A stretch of DNA of 64,000 nucleotides from Croceibacterium_A sp035555595 (lineage in GTDB: Bacteria > Pseudomonadota > Alphaproteobacteria > Sphingomonadales > Sphingomonadaceae). Below are positions 25,398 through 34,420 of the stretch, one piece after another. The position numbers and the translations under genes were made by a program. Under the pieces are notes generated by a model. It was not told the DNA's origin. It did not search any database and worked only from the letters and a program-made list of their open reading frames with translations. Positions within the stretch are counted from its first letter, which is position 1, and every line of letters begins with the position of its first letter. The stretch covers positions 1-64,000 of the forward strand of contig DATMGK010000063.1 in assembly GCA_035555595.1 (NCBI GenBank). The letters run 5' to 3'.

Positions 25398-26186
25398 ATG
25401 GATCTGGGTATCAGGGGCCGCAAGGCGATCGTGAACGGAGGGAGCGCGGGGATCGGCAAAAGCGCGGCGCTGGCGCTGGCCCGCGAAGGGGCGGAACTGT
25501 TCATTTCCGCCCGCGGCGAGGACAGGTTGCGAACCGCCTGTGCCGACATCGCCAGCGAGACAGGCGCAAAAGTGACGCCGGTGGTGGCCGATCATTCCAG
25601 CGCCGAGGGACGCGAGCGCATTCTCGCCCTCTGTCCCGAGCCCGATATTCTCGTCGGCACCTGTGCGCCGCCGCCGATGACGCCCGATTACAGCGCGATA
25701 ACCGAAGAGCAGTGGCGCGAGTGCATCGACATCTCGATGCTCGGCCCGATCGAGTTCATGCGCCGTGTGACCGGCGGCATGGTGGAGCGGCGATGGGGCC
25801 GCATCGTCAACATCGCCACCGTGGCCGCGAAGTACCCCGCGGAGATTCGCGCACTTTCCGGCAGCACGCGCGCGGCGCTGACCAACTATGCCGTGGCCGT
25901 TTCCAAGGTCGTCGCGCAGTATAACGTGATGATCAACACCGTGCTGCCGGGCATGCACTACACCGCCACCGTGGATGAACTGTTCAACGCCCGCGCCAAG
26001 GCGAAGGGCATCACTTTCGAGCAGGAAGTGGAACAGTTCATCGACGAATGGCGCATTCCCACCCGCACTTTCGGCGAGGCAGACGATGCGGGCGCGTTCG
26101 TGGCCATGTTTTGCAGCGAGTTTGCCAAGTTCACCACCGGGCAGAGCCTGGTGATCGACGGCGGATCGACCAATTCGACGTTCTGA
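25398..26186 (+). CDS. SDR-family oxidoreductase lacking the usual catalytic YxxxK
   Basis: 262 residues from the ATG at 25398 with a GAGAGG site. The Rossmann motif is GGSAGIG at 14-20. At the place of the catalytic Tyr-xxx-Lys the sequence is LSGSTRAAL (153-161), with no Tyr and with Arg for Lys, and the NNAG motif is replaced by VGTCAPPP. The C-terminal FTTGQSLVIDGGS is classical SDR. The Ser of the triad region may be altered as well (NIATVAAK). It could use different chemistry or be non-catalytic. An SnoaL-like gene follows at 17 nt, which suggests a joint catabolic step. Confidence 0.85.
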   Translation: MDLGIRGRKAIVNGGSAGIGKSAALALAREGAELFISARGEDRLRTACADIASETGAKVTPVVADHSSAEGRERILALCPEPDILVGTCAPPPMTPDYSAITEEQWRECIDISMLGPIEFMRRVTGGMVERRWGRIVNIATVAAKYPAEIRALSGSTRAALTNYAVAVSKVVAQYNVMINTVLPGMHYTATVDELFNARAKAKGITFEQEVEQFIDEWRIPTRTFGEADDAGAFVAMFCSEFAKFTTGQSLVIDGGSTNSTF

Positions 26187-26203
26187 ATACGGGAGGGATG
26201 AAG

Positions 26204-26683
26204 ATGTACGGACCAAATTACGGCAACGACCGGGCGGAGATCGAGGACCTGATGGCCCGCTATCTGTTCGCTTTCGACTGGCAGGATCCGGAAGCCTATG
26301 CCGGCACGTTCACGGAGGATGGGGTGCTCGATTTCGCCGGTGGCGTGAAAGTCGGGCGAGAGGCACTAAAAGCCGAAATGGTCGCTTTTGGCGAACGGGA
26401 AAGAGCCAAGGCGGCCGCCAGCTTCCCGCCCCGGCGGCACCGCGTAAGGCATTTCGTGGACAATCTGGTGCTTGAGATCGACGGCGATACCGCGCGCTCC
26501 ACATCGTACTGGTATGAATTCAACAACGATGCGCGCGCCGGGCGGCCCTATCTGGGCACTTACGGTCACTATGAGGATGAGTTGAAGCGGGTTGATGGGC
26601 GCTGGCTGTTTTCGAAGCGCAAGATTTATAACGAGGAACACGCCAATATGTGCGCGACGGACCGCAATCCGGTCTATCGCTGA
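26204..26683 (+). CDS. SnoaL-like/NTF2-fold protein
   Basis: 159 residues. The start at 26204 is placed because the GGGAGG site is 7 nt away; an ATG 6 nt earlier would be too close to it. The sequence is a cone-shaped NTF2 fold: DRAEIEDLMARYLFAFDWQDPEAYAGTFTEDGVLDF at the start with the Asp/Tyr pattern of scytalone dehydratase, BaiE and related dehydratases or isomerases, and a C-terminal VDGRWLFSKRKI. The pair with the preceding SDR is a common arrangement in breakdown of sterols, aromatics or terpenoids. The substrate is unknown. Confidence 0.8.
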   Translation: MYGPNYGNDRAEIEDLMARYLFAFDWQDPEAYAGTFTEDGVLDFAGGVKVGREALKAEMVAFGERERAKAAASFPPRRHRVRHFVDNLVLEIDGDTARSTSYWYEFNNDARAGRPYLGTYGHYEDELKRVDGRWLFSKRKIYNEEHANMCATDRNPVYR

Positions 26684-26705
26684 CGCAGGGGGAACGCGCG
26701 CAGGC

Positions 26706-27242
26706 TCAGTGACCGGGGAAGTCCATCAGCGCCCCGGTCATCACGCCTGCTGCGCGGAGCGCCTGCCCGCCACCAAGATCGGGCAGATCGATGACGAACA
26801 ACGCATTGTCCACCCGTGCCCCGGCCCGGCGCAATAGTTCCACCCCCGCAAGCGCCGTACCGCCTGTCGCAAGCAGATCATCGACCAGCAGGACCAGCTC
26901 GCCCGGGTCGATCGCGCCGGAATCGAGTTCCAGCCGCGCGCTGCCGTATTCCAGTGAATAATCTACGCCGATCGTTGGCACGGGCAGCTTGCCCGGTTTG
27001 CGCAGCGGCACGAAGCCTAGGCCGAGCCGGGCCGCGATTGCGGCGCCAAAGATGAAGCCCCGCGCCTCTATGCCAGCGACGGCGGCAGCGCCGAGAGGCC
27101 GTGCCTGATCAACCAGATGATCGAACGTCGCTGCCAGCCCTTCGCCATGAGCGATCAGGGTGGTGATGTCGCGGAACTGGATTCCGGCCGAGGGAAAGTC
27201 CGGAACGGTCCGGATCAATCCCTTCAGCTCGGAAGGACTCAA
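26706..27242 (-). CDS. apt: Adenine phosphoribosyltransferase
   Basis: Salvages adenine with PRPP to form AMP. 178 residues if the start is the TTG at 27242, which overlaps the petC stop and gives the family-like beginning LSPSELKGLIRTVPDFP; a GTG at 27293 would add 17 residues encoded inside petC. The PRPP loop VLLVDDLLATGGTA and the IEARGFIFGAAIA segment are standard. No ATG is available near the expected start. It is the last gene of the petABC-apt run. Confidence 0.93.
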   Translation of the reverse strand: MSPSELKGLIRTVPDFPSAGIQFRDITTLIAHGEGLAATFDHLVDQARPLGAAAVAGIEARGFIFGAAIAARLGLGFVPLRKPGKLPVPTIGVDYSLEYGSARLELDSGAIDPGELVLLVDDLLATGGTALAGVELLRRAGARVDNALFVIDLPDLGGGQALRAAGVMTGALMDFPGH

Positions 27243-28084
27243 GCCTTCTTGCGTCCCTTGACCGACGACCAGACGCTTTTCTTCGCGAACCACGCCAGCA
27301 CAGTGGCGAAGATCAGGAAGCCAAGCACGGGCCAGCCCGTCTGCTTACGCTTGATCAGAGACGGTTCCGCCGTCCAGGTGAGGAAGGCCGAAACGTCCTG
27401 TGACATCTGGTCAACCGTCGCCTCTGTACCGTCGGCGTAAGTCACCGATCCTTCGTGCAGCGGCGGCGGCATGGCGATGTTGAGGTTGGCGAAATAGGGG
27501 TTGTAATACAGCCCAACGCCCGTCTTCGAATCCGGGAACTTCTCCACCAGCTCCGCCGGCTGTTCCTGATAGCCGATCAGCAGCGAATGCAGATAAGCCG
27601 AACCGTTGTGGCGCGCCTTGGTGATCAACGAGAGATCCGGCGGAACGGCGTTGTTGTTCGCAGCGCGAGCGGCCACATCGTTCGGATAGGGCGACGGGAA
27701 GTAGTCGGTCGGCATGCCCGGGCGCGTATTGGTTTCACCCGTGTTGGGATCGATACCGGGCACGGTCCATTCGGCCGCAAGCGCCTTCACCTGCGCTTCG
27801 CTGTAACCGAGCTGCGCCAGATCGCGGAACGCCACGAACTTGAGCGAGTGACAAGCCGCGCAGACTTCCTTGTAAACCTGATAGCCGCGCTGAAGCTGCT
27901 GCGTATCCCACTTGCCGAACGGGCCGTCGCTCGAAAGCTTCAGCGGCTCAGGGTGGAGGTGGAATTCATGCTCTGCCGTAGGCGGCGTGGGCTCGGTCGC
28001 CGCCGTATAGGCGCCGATCACGAAGGCCAGCATCACGACGAAGCTGAAAACCAGCCCGACAGCGATTCCAATGAAACGGATCAT
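27239..28084 (-). CDS. petC: Cytochrome c1 of the bc1 complex
   Basis: 281 residues. The haem site CAACH is at 75-79 and the axial Met lies in the NIAMPPPL region. An N-terminal hydrophobic segment (about 4-27) serves as signal or anchor, and a C-terminal helix at about 250-270 holds the protein in the inner membrane with its haem domain in the periplasm. It passes electrons from the Rieske protein to soluble or membrane cytochrome c. It is 21 nt after petB. Confidence 0.96.
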   Translation of the reverse strand: MIRFIGIAVGLVFSFVVMLAFVIGAYTAATEPTPPTAEHEFHLHPEPLKLSSDGPFGKWDTQQLQRGYQVYKEVCAACHSLKFVAFRDLAQLGYSEAQVKALAAEWTVPGIDPNTGETNTRPGMPTDYFPSPYPNDVAARAANNNAVPPDLSLITKARHNGSAYLHSLLIGYQEQPAELVEKFPDSKTGVGLYYNPYFANLNIAMPPPLHEGSVTYADGTEATVDQMSQDVSAFLTWTAEPSLIKRKQTGWPVLGFLIFATVLAWFAKKSVWSSVKGRKKA

Positions 28085-28105
28085 CGTCTTTCCCTTGTCC
28101 CGCGT

Positions 28106-29398
28106 TCAGGCTGCCGCTTCGGCGGATTTGGCGGACGCAGCCCCATCATCTTCACCCAGCACAGACTCGGTGATCGAGAACGGCAGCGGTGCTGGTCGTT
28201 CGATCATCGAGATGATCGGAAGAATGACGAGGAAATGCAGGAAGTAGTATGCGGTCGCGATCTGGCTGAGCATCACATAGGGTTCTTCAGCCGCAGCACC
28301 GCCGCAATAGAACAGCACCGCCATGGTCGGGATCAGCCCGAACCAGAAGAACTTGCGGAACAGCGGGCGATAGTGGCCCGAACGAACCGGCGACTTGTCC
28401 AGCCACGGCAGGAAGAACCACACCAGGATGGAAGAGAACATCGCCAGCACGCCCCACAGCTTCGCCGGCAGAATGAAATCCGCGGTGAAGGCGCGCAGGA
28501 TCGCGTAGAACGGCCAGAAGTACCATTCAGGCACGATGTGCGCCGGGGTCGAAAGCGGGTTCGCCTCGATATAGTTATCCGGGTGGCCGAGGTAGTTCGG
28601 CAGGAAGAACACCATCAGGAAATAGGCGATCAGGAACACGCCCAGCCCGAACCCGTCCTTCGCCGTGTAATACGGGTGGAACGGCACGGTGTCGCTTTCG
28701 CTCTTCACCTCGACGCCGGTCGGGTTCGACGAGCCCGGGATGTGAAGAGCCCAGATGTGCAGGATGACCACACCCACAACCACGAAGGGCAGCAGGTAGT
28801 GCAGGCTGAAGAAGCGGTTGAGCGCGGCATTGTCGGGCGCGAACCCACCCAGCAGCCAGGTCTTCAGCGGCGGGCCGACCAGCGGGATCGCCTCGAACAG
28901 GCCGGTAATGACCTGCGCGCCCCAGAAGCTCATCTGCCCCCACGGCAGGACGTAGCCCATGAAGGCCGTCGCCATCAGCAGCAGGAAGATGACCACGCCG
29001 AGCAACCACACCATCTCGCGCGGGGCCTTGTACGAACCGTAGAAGAAGCCGCGGAAGATGTGCAGGTAGATCACGACGAAGAAGAAGCTGGCGCCGTTGG
29101 CATGCGCATACCGCACCAGCCAGCCCCAGTTCACATCGCGCATGATGTGTTCGACGGTGTGGAACGCCACGCCGGCATTGGCGGCGTAGTGCATCGCCAG
29201 AATGATGCCGGTGACGATCTGCAGCACCAGACAGAACCCGGCGAGAACGCCGAAATTCCAGAAATAGTTGAGGTTGCGCGGAACCGGATAGCCGGCGCCG
29301 ACCGCATTATAGACGAGGCGCGGCAAAGGCAGCTTTTCGTCCAGCCAGCGCATCAGCGGCACTTTGGGTTCGTAAACCTTGGCCCAGGGGAAGCTCAT
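28106..29398 (-). CDS. petB: Cytochrome b of the bc1 complex
   Basis: 430 residues from the ATG at 29398 with a GGGAGA site; the open frame further upstream overlaps petA and is not family-like. Eight membrane helices with the His ligands for haems bL and bH in helices B and D (HYAANAGVAFHTVEHI and later HILPFV-type segments), and the Qo-site PEWYFWPFYAILRAF. It oxidises ubiquinol and reduces quinone on the other side. Middle gene of petABC. Confidence 0.97.
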   Translation of the reverse strand: MSFPWAKVYEPKVPLMRWLDEKLPLPRLVYNAVGAGYPVPRNLNYFWNFGVLAGFCLVLQIVTGIILAMHYAANAGVAFHTVEHIMRDVNWGWLVRYAHANGASFFFVVIYLHIFRGFFYGSYKAPREMVWLLGVVIFLLLMATAFMGYVLPWGQMSFWGAQVITGLFEAIPLVGPPLKTWLLGGFAPDNAALNRFFSLHYLLPFVVVGVVILHIWALHIPGSSNPTGVEVKSESDTVPFHPYYTAKDGFGLGVFLIAYFLMVFFLPNYLGHPDNYIEANPLSTPAHIVPEWYFWPFYAILRAFTADFILPAKLWGVLAMFSSILVWFFLPWLDKSPVRSGHYRPLFRKFFWFGLIPTMAVLFYCGGAAAEEPYVMLSQIATAYYFLHFLVILPIISMIERPAPLPFSITESVLGEDDGAASAKSAEAAA

Positions 29399-29414
29399 CG
29401 TTCTGTCTCCCGCC

Positions 29415-29984
29415 TCAGCCGACCACGATTTTCGTGTCGGAGGTGAATTCGTAATCCGGCACCACGAGGTTCGTCGGCGCCGGGCCTTTGCGGATGCGTG
29501 CGGCCGTATCGTAGTGCGAGCCGTGGCACGGGCAGAAATAACCGCCGAATTCGCCCCGAACTTCACCTTCGCCCGCGCCCAGCGGCACACAGCCCAGATG
29601 GGTGCAGACACCCATGGTGATCAGCCAGTTGGTGTGGCCCGCCTTGGTGCGCTCTTCCAGCGTCTGCGGATCGCGCAGGCTGCTGAGCGGAACCTTGTCA
29701 GCCTCGGCAATTTCGGCCGGGGTCAGGTTGCGCACGAAAAGCGGCTGCTTGCGGAATACCGCCTTGATCGCCTGCCCCGGCTCAATCGCCGAAAGATCGA
29801 TCTCCGTGGTGGATTCCGCCAGCACGTCTTTCGAAGGCGCCATCTGCGAGATCAGCGGGACCAACGTGGCAAGAGCGCCGACGCCAGCCGCGGAAACCGC
29901 CGCAATTTCGATGAAGTCACGACGGCGGATACCTTCTCCGCCATCCGGCGCTGCGGTTTCCGCCGTGCCTGTGGTGATTGCCAT
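29415..29984 (-). CDS. petA: Ubiquinol-cytochrome c reductase Rieske iron-sulfur subunit
   Basis: 189 residues. A twin-Arg-like N-terminus (RRRDFIE at 20-26) and one membrane anchor at about 27-48 fit Tat export of the folded cluster. The 2Fe-2S ligands are in CTHLGC (C127, H129) and CPCHGSHYD (C151, H154), with C132 and C153 as the disulfide. It carries electrons from ubiquinol to cytochrome c1. First gene of the petABC operon. The 163-bp gap upstream presumably holds the promoter; no confident boxes were seen. Confidence 0.97.
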   Translation of the reverse strand: MAITTGTAETAAPDGGEGIRRRDFIEIAAVSAAGVGALATLVPLISQMAPSKDVLAESTTEIDLSAIEPGQAIKAVFRKQPLFVRNLTPAEIAEADKVPLSSLRDPQTLEERTKAGHTNWLITMGVCTHLGCVPLGAGEGEVRGEFGGYFCPCHGSHYDTAARIRKGPAPTNLVVPDYEFTSDTKIVVG

Positions 29985-30147
29985 TGCCCTGCCTTGCCTG
30001 CCGACCTTCGCGGGCTGTAACCCTGCGTGAAGCCGAAGATATTGGACCAGCCGCCCACCTCCCGAGAACCGGGGGGTACGGCTTGGGCGGGCTGATAGAC
30101 GAGCGTGTCCGCCATGCCAACAGGCATTTTGGCGCTAATTCATCCGG

Positions 30148-30921
30148 CTATCGCGTCAGGCCGATCAGCGAGAATTGGCGGCCATATGCAGCCTCCCCCC
30201 GATGGGTCGCCCGGCGGTAGGAAAAGAACCGTTCTTCATCGGCATAAGTGTCCAGCCCCAGCGCATCGATCGTCGTGACGCCAGCGGCGGCAAGGCGCGA
30301 CGTGGCATAGCCTTCGAGATCGAATTGCCAGTGCCCCGCCCGCCCGGCCGTGAAGAAGTGATCGGCGGATTCGCAAAAGCCGGCGCGAAAGCCATCGTCT
30401 ACTTCGTAGCTTTGACGGGCAATCGCAGGCCCGATCGCGGCCGCGATCCTGCCGCGCTTTGCACCCAGCCGCTCCATCACGGCCACGGTGTTTTCCAGTA
30501 CGCCGCCGTGTGCACCCCGCCATCCGGCATGAGCCGCGCCCACTACCCCTGCCTCTGCATCGGCCAGCAGCACCGGCGCACAATCGGCAGTGACAACGCC
30601 CAGCAGCACGTCCGGCGTGGCGGTGACCATTGCGTCCGCCCTCGGCCGTTCTTCCACTGGCCACGGCGATTCCACGCACACCGCATCGGGCGAATGGATC
30701 TGATAGACGGTCGCCAGCGCGCCATCCGCCATCACGGCCGCGGCCGCGCGGCGGCGATTCTCCGCCACCGCATCATCATCGTCACCTGCGCCAAGGCCGA
30801 CGTTGAGCCCGGCCACCGCACCCTGAGAGACACCGCCCCGCCGGCCCAGAAAGCCGTGGGGAATACCGCCCAGCGCACGCGATCGGATGATCTCCACCCC
30901 CTGCGGCACTGCTTCAGCCAA
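30148..30921 (-). CDS. pgeF: Peptidoglycan editing factor PgeF (purine nucleosidase/laccase-domain family)
   Basis: 257 residues of the DUF152 (YfiH) family. Zinc ligands sit in QIHS, TADCAPVLLAD and AHAGWRG. Members act as purine nucleoside phosphorylase or adenosine deaminase; E. coli YfiH also corrects misincorporated residues in peptidoglycan precursors. The older name is multicopper polyphenol oxidase. It starts with an 8-nt overlap with the pepN stop, so it is probably read in one transcript. Confidence 0.92.
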   Translation of the reverse strand: MAEAVPQGVEIIRSRALGGIPHGFLGRRGGVSQGAVAGLNVGLGAGDDDDAVAENRRRAAAAVMADGALATVYQIHSPDAVCVESPWPVEERPRADAMVTATPDVLLGVVTADCAPVLLADAEAGVVGAAHAGWRGAHGGVLENTVAVMERLGAKRGRIAAAIGPAIARQSYEVDDGFRAGFCESADHFFTAGRAGHWQFDLEGYATSRLAAAGVTTIDALGLDTYADEERFFSYRRATHRGEAAYGRQFSLIGLTR

Positions 30922-33568
30922 GGCTGCGACTCACCTGTTCCGCCGTGTCACGGCTGAGTTTCGGAGCAGCGGCGATCCGTTCCAGCTCTGCCCGCATCAA
31001 TGCGGCGCGGACCGGCTCCGTCCGCCGCCAGCGGCCCAACGGCGCGACGAATCGCGCGGCGGTTTGCGGATTGATGGGATCAAGCGCGAGAATCAGGTCG
31101 GCAATCAGGCGGTATCCCGCGCCGTTTTCCGCATGGAAGCCCTGCGGTGCACCGGTGAACGCCATGTAGAGCGAGCGCACGCGGTTGGGATTGCGCAGGG
31201 TGAAATCGGGATGTTCCGCCAGCGCCCTGACATGTTCCAACACCTGCGGATGGAGCGACTGCGCCTGAATGGCGAACCATTTGTCCACCACCAACGCGTT
31301 GCTGCGATAGCGGTCATAGAAATCCAGCAGCTTGTGAGTGCGTTCAGGCGAATCGAGCCCGGCCAGAACCATCAGAGCGCCCTGCCGGTCAGTCATGTTG
31401 TCCGCAGCGTCATACTGGGCAGAGGCCATGCGGGCAGCGAGTTCAGGCGCACCGGCGGCGAGATATACGAGGGCCTGTGTCTTCAGCTTGCGCGCGCCCC
31501 GCGCCTTCGCATCCATGCCGTAGGGGACCGCGCTGCCACGCTGGTGCAGAGCGACCAGTTCGCTTTCCAATTCGCGGCCCAGCCAACGCTTCAACGCTTC
31601 CCTTTCGGCATAGATCGCTCCGGGATCGGCGACCGTGATCTGCTCGGCCAGATAGGCCTGACCCGGCAGTATCAGCAGTTCACCCCGCATCAGGTCGTCC
31701 AGCTTGTCATCAGCCAGCACAGCGGTGAACGCAGCGCGGATGGCGGCACGACCAGCGCTGCGCTGCCCGTCGTCCAAAGAGCCGGTGGCCGCTTCGCGCA
31801 AGTGGCGGACCATCAGATCCTGCATCGCTTCGTACCGGGCGAAGGGATCGTCATCGTTTTCCGCGAGGAATACGAGGTCTTCCAGCGACACCTCCCGCTC
31901 CACCGCGACCGGCGCGGAAAAGCCGCGGTTGATCGACAGTACTGGCGGGCTCGCGAAACCCGTGAAGCACACGCTCGCCTGTTCCTGCGCCAGCGTGAAC
32001 AGCGTCTCGCCGTTGTGTTCGCCGGTTTCGCGGTCGAACAGGGCCAGCCGTAGCGGAATCGGTACAGGCTTCTTGTCCGGCTGGCCCGGCGTGGCGGGCA
32101 CCTGCTGCCGCAGATGCAGTGTGGTCGTATCGCCTTCGTGTTCAAGCCGAATGGCGACTTTCGGTGTTCCGGCCTGCGAATACCACAGGCGGAACTGGCC
32201 GAGGTCCAGCCCAGCGCCTTCCTCTATCGCCTTCACGAAATCCTCGCAGGTGGCGGCCTGCCCGTCATGCCGGTCAAAATAGAGATCGGTGCCCGCACGG
32301 AACCGTTCCGGCCCGGCCATTGTCCGCATCATGCGGATGACTTCGGCACCCTTGTTATAGACGGTGGCGGTGTAGAAGTTGGAAATCTCGCGATAGCTGT
32401 CGGGCCGGATCGGGTGCGCCAGCGGCCCCGAATCTTCCGGAAACTGCACTGATCGCAGTACCCGGACATCCTCTATCCGCTTCACCGGTTCGCTGCCCAT
32501 GGCCTGGCTGAACAACTGGTCGCGCAGAACGGTGAAGCCTTCCTTCAGGCTCAGCTGGAACCAGTCGCGGCAGGTCACGCGATTGCCCGACCAGTTGTGG
32601 AAGTATTCGTGCCCGATCACGCCCTCCACCGCATCGAAATCGCCATCGGTGGCGGTTTCGGGGTCGGCCAGCACGTACCGGGTGTTGAAGACGTTGAGGC
32701 CCTTGTTCTCCATCGCGCCCATGTTGAAATCGCTGACGGCGACGATGTTGAAGGTGTCGAGGTCGTATTCACGGCCGAACGCCTCTTCATCCCACTTCAT
32801 TGAATGCTTGAGCGAATCCATCGCATGGCCTGTGAAGCGCAGATCGCCCTCACGCACCCAGATACCCAGATCAACCTTGCGCCCGCCCATCGTGGTGAAA
32901 GTGTCGCGGTTGGCCACCAGATCGCCCGCAACAAGTGCGAAGAGATAGCTCGGCTTGGGCCATGGATCGTGCCATTCGGCCCAATGGGTGCCATCCGGGC
33001 CTTCGCCCTGTGCGTCCAGATTGCCGTTGGACAGCAAGACTGGGAAGGCATCCTTCGGCCCGCTCATCCGCACGCGATAGATCGACAGTACGTCTGGCCG
33101 ATCAGGGAAGAACGTGATGCGGCGGAATCCCTCCGCCTCGCACTGGGTGCAGAGCATTCCGTTAGAGGCATAGAGCCCCATCAACTGGCTGTTTGCCGAC
33201 GGGTCGATCTCACTCGTCACCTCTATCAGGTGGCTATCACCGGTGAGCGGGACGACGAGATCCTGCCCGTCCATGCCCCATGAATTGACGACCTGTCCGT
33301 CGACCTTGACCTCCATCGCGGTCAGCCCGTCACCGTTCAGCCGAATCGTTCCGCTGGCTTCGGCGCGGGCATTGCGCTGCACGGTCAGCGCGGAACGGAC
33401 CTGCGTTCGCGTAAGGCCCAGCTCGAAATCCAGCGCCACCTCGGGCACCAGCCACGCGAATGGCACGTAATCCTCCCGCCGGATCAGCAAAGGTTCCGTG
33501 GGCTGGGGGGCCGCGTCAGCCATTTCAGGGTTGCCGTCGGGCGTCGAAGGGGTGCGGGCGATATCCAT
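30914..33568 (-). CDS. pepN: Aminopeptidase N (M1 family)
   Basis: 884 residues from the first ATG; an ATG at 33523 (MADAAPQP) is an alternative start, and neither has a good ribosome-binding site. The zinc metallopeptidase motifs are GAMENKG at about 282-288 and HEYFHNW at about 319-325 with the third ligand Glu downstream. A beta-sandwich and a C-terminal helical superdomain follow, as in E. coli PepN. It removes N-terminal residues from peptides in the cytoplasm. It is divergent from the 33620 gene with only 51 bp between. Confidence 0.96.
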   Translation of the reverse strand: MDIARTPSTPDGNPEMADAAPQPTEPLLIRREDYVPFAWLVPEVALDFELGLTRTQVRSALTVQRNARAEASGTIRLNGDGLTAMEVKVDGQVVNSWGMDGQDLVVPLTGDSHLIEVTSEIDPSANSQLMGLYASNGMLCTQCEAEGFRRITFFPDRPDVLSIYRVRMSGPKDAFPVLLSNGNLDAQGEGPDGTHWAEWHDPWPKPSYLFALVAGDLVANRDTFTTMGGRKVDLGIWVREGDLRFTGHAMDSLKHSMKWDEEAFGREYDLDTFNIVAVSDFNMGAMENKGLNVFNTRYVLADPETATDGDFDAVEGVIGHEYFHNWSGNRVTCRDWFQLSLKEGFTVLRDQLFSQAMGSEPVKRIEDVRVLRSVQFPEDSGPLAHPIRPDSYREISNFYTATVYNKGAEVIRMMRTMAGPERFRAGTDLYFDRHDGQAATCEDFVKAIEEGAGLDLGQFRLWYSQAGTPKVAIRLEHEGDTTTLHLRQQVPATPGQPDKKPVPIPLRLALFDRETGEHNGETLFTLAQEQASVCFTGFASPPVLSINRGFSAPVAVEREVSLEDLVFLAENDDDPFARYEAMQDLMVRHLREAATGSLDDGQRSAGRAAIRAAFTAVLADDKLDDLMRGELLILPGQAYLAEQITVADPGAIYAEREALKRWLGRELESELVALHQRGSAVPYGMDAKARGARKLKTQALVYLAAGAPELAARMASAQYDAADNMTDRQGALMVLAGLDSPERTHKLLDFYDRYRSNALVVDKWFAIQAQSLHPQVLEHVRALAEHPDFTLRNPNRVRSLYMAFTGAPQGFHAENGAGYRLIADLILALDPINPQTAARFVAPLGRWRRTEPVRAALMRAELERIAAAPKLSRDTAEQVSRSLG

Positions 33569-33619
33569 TCGCTGTTATTAGGTGCTTTCTCCCCCGCTTC
33601 CAACGCGTAGAACGCGCGC

Positions 33620-34420
33620 ATGGCGCATCTGTTCATCTTCGGCCTTGGTTATTCGGCGAAGTACATCGCAAACGCGGCATCCCAACGCGGATGGCTGGTG
33701 ACAGCAACAGGACGTGACGGTGCGCTGGATTTCGATGACGAGCAGGGCGTTCGCACGGCGCTGGGCGTGGCGAGCCATGTCCTCTCGTCCGTTCCTCCCG
33801 GCGAAGCGGGCGATCCGGTGCTGAGCCGCTATGGCGACGTGCTGGATCACCCATGGCTGGGCTACCTTTCTTCGACCGGGGTCTATGGCGATACCGGTGG
33901 GGCGTGGGTGGACGAAACAGCGCCCGTGGGTGGCGGAAGGCGGCACGCGCGCGCCGAGGCCGATACCGCATGGCTCAATCGCGGAGCGCGCGTGTTCCGG
34001 CTGCCGGGCATTTATGGCCCGGGACGCAGCGCGATAGAGAGGGTGGCGGAAAGGCGCGCACATCGCATCGATCTGCCGCAGCAGGTGTTCAGCCGCGTGC
34101 ATGTGGACGACATCGCCGCGGGCGTGATCGCAGGGTTGGATGGCCCGCCCGGTGCCTACAACCTGGCTGACGACCTGCCGGCCAGCCAGAATGCGGTGAT
34201 AGAAGAAGCCTGCCGCCTGTCGGGCCAGCCGCTGCCGCCGCTGCTGTCGTTAGAGGAAGCCAAGCTCTCCCCACAGGCACTGGCTTTCTATGCGGAGAAC
34301 CGACGCGTCGCGAACGGGAAAGCCCGGCGACTGCTTGGCTGGCGGCCGCGCCATGCGACCTATCACGACGGGCTCAGGGCTTGTCTGCTATCGGCGCGTT
34401 CTTGCCCCGCAGCGCGATGA
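33620..34420 (+). CDS. NAD-dependent epimerase/dehydratase-like SDR (YeeZ type)
   Basis: 266 residues. The N-terminal FIFGLGYSAKYIA is a Rossmann GxGxxA motif. YLSSTGVYGDTGGAWVDE is the active-site region of the extended-SDR YeeZ group, followed by FRLPGIYGPGRSA. C-terminal LLGWRPRHATYHDGLRA is typical. The substrate is unknown, perhaps a nucleotide sugar. The 3' end overlaps the converging DMT permease gene by 47 nt, and the last residues of both proteins are encoded by the same bases. Confidence 0.85.
   Translation: MAHLFIFGLGYSAKYIANAASQRGWLVTATGRDGALDFDDEQGVRTALGVASHVLSSVPPGEAGDPVLSRYGDVLDHPWLGYLSSTGVYGDTGGAWVDETAPVGGGRRHARAEADTAWLNRGARVFRLPGIYGPGRSAIERVAERRAHRIDLPQQVFSRVHVDDIAAGVIAGLDGPPGAYNLADDLPASQNAVIEEACRLSGQPLPPLLSLEEAKLSPQALAFYAENRRVANGKARRLLGWRPRHATYHDGLRACLLSARSCPAAR

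Noticed and set aside
27455..29446. Plus-strand open frame of 663 codons antisense to petB and petC
   Set aside because: Arg/His/Gln-rich shadow of the petBC genes with no domain.
29852..30127. Short minus-strand frame overlapping petA and its upstream gap
   Set aside because: It shares most of its length with petA in another frame, has no ribosome-binding site and no recognisable pattern.
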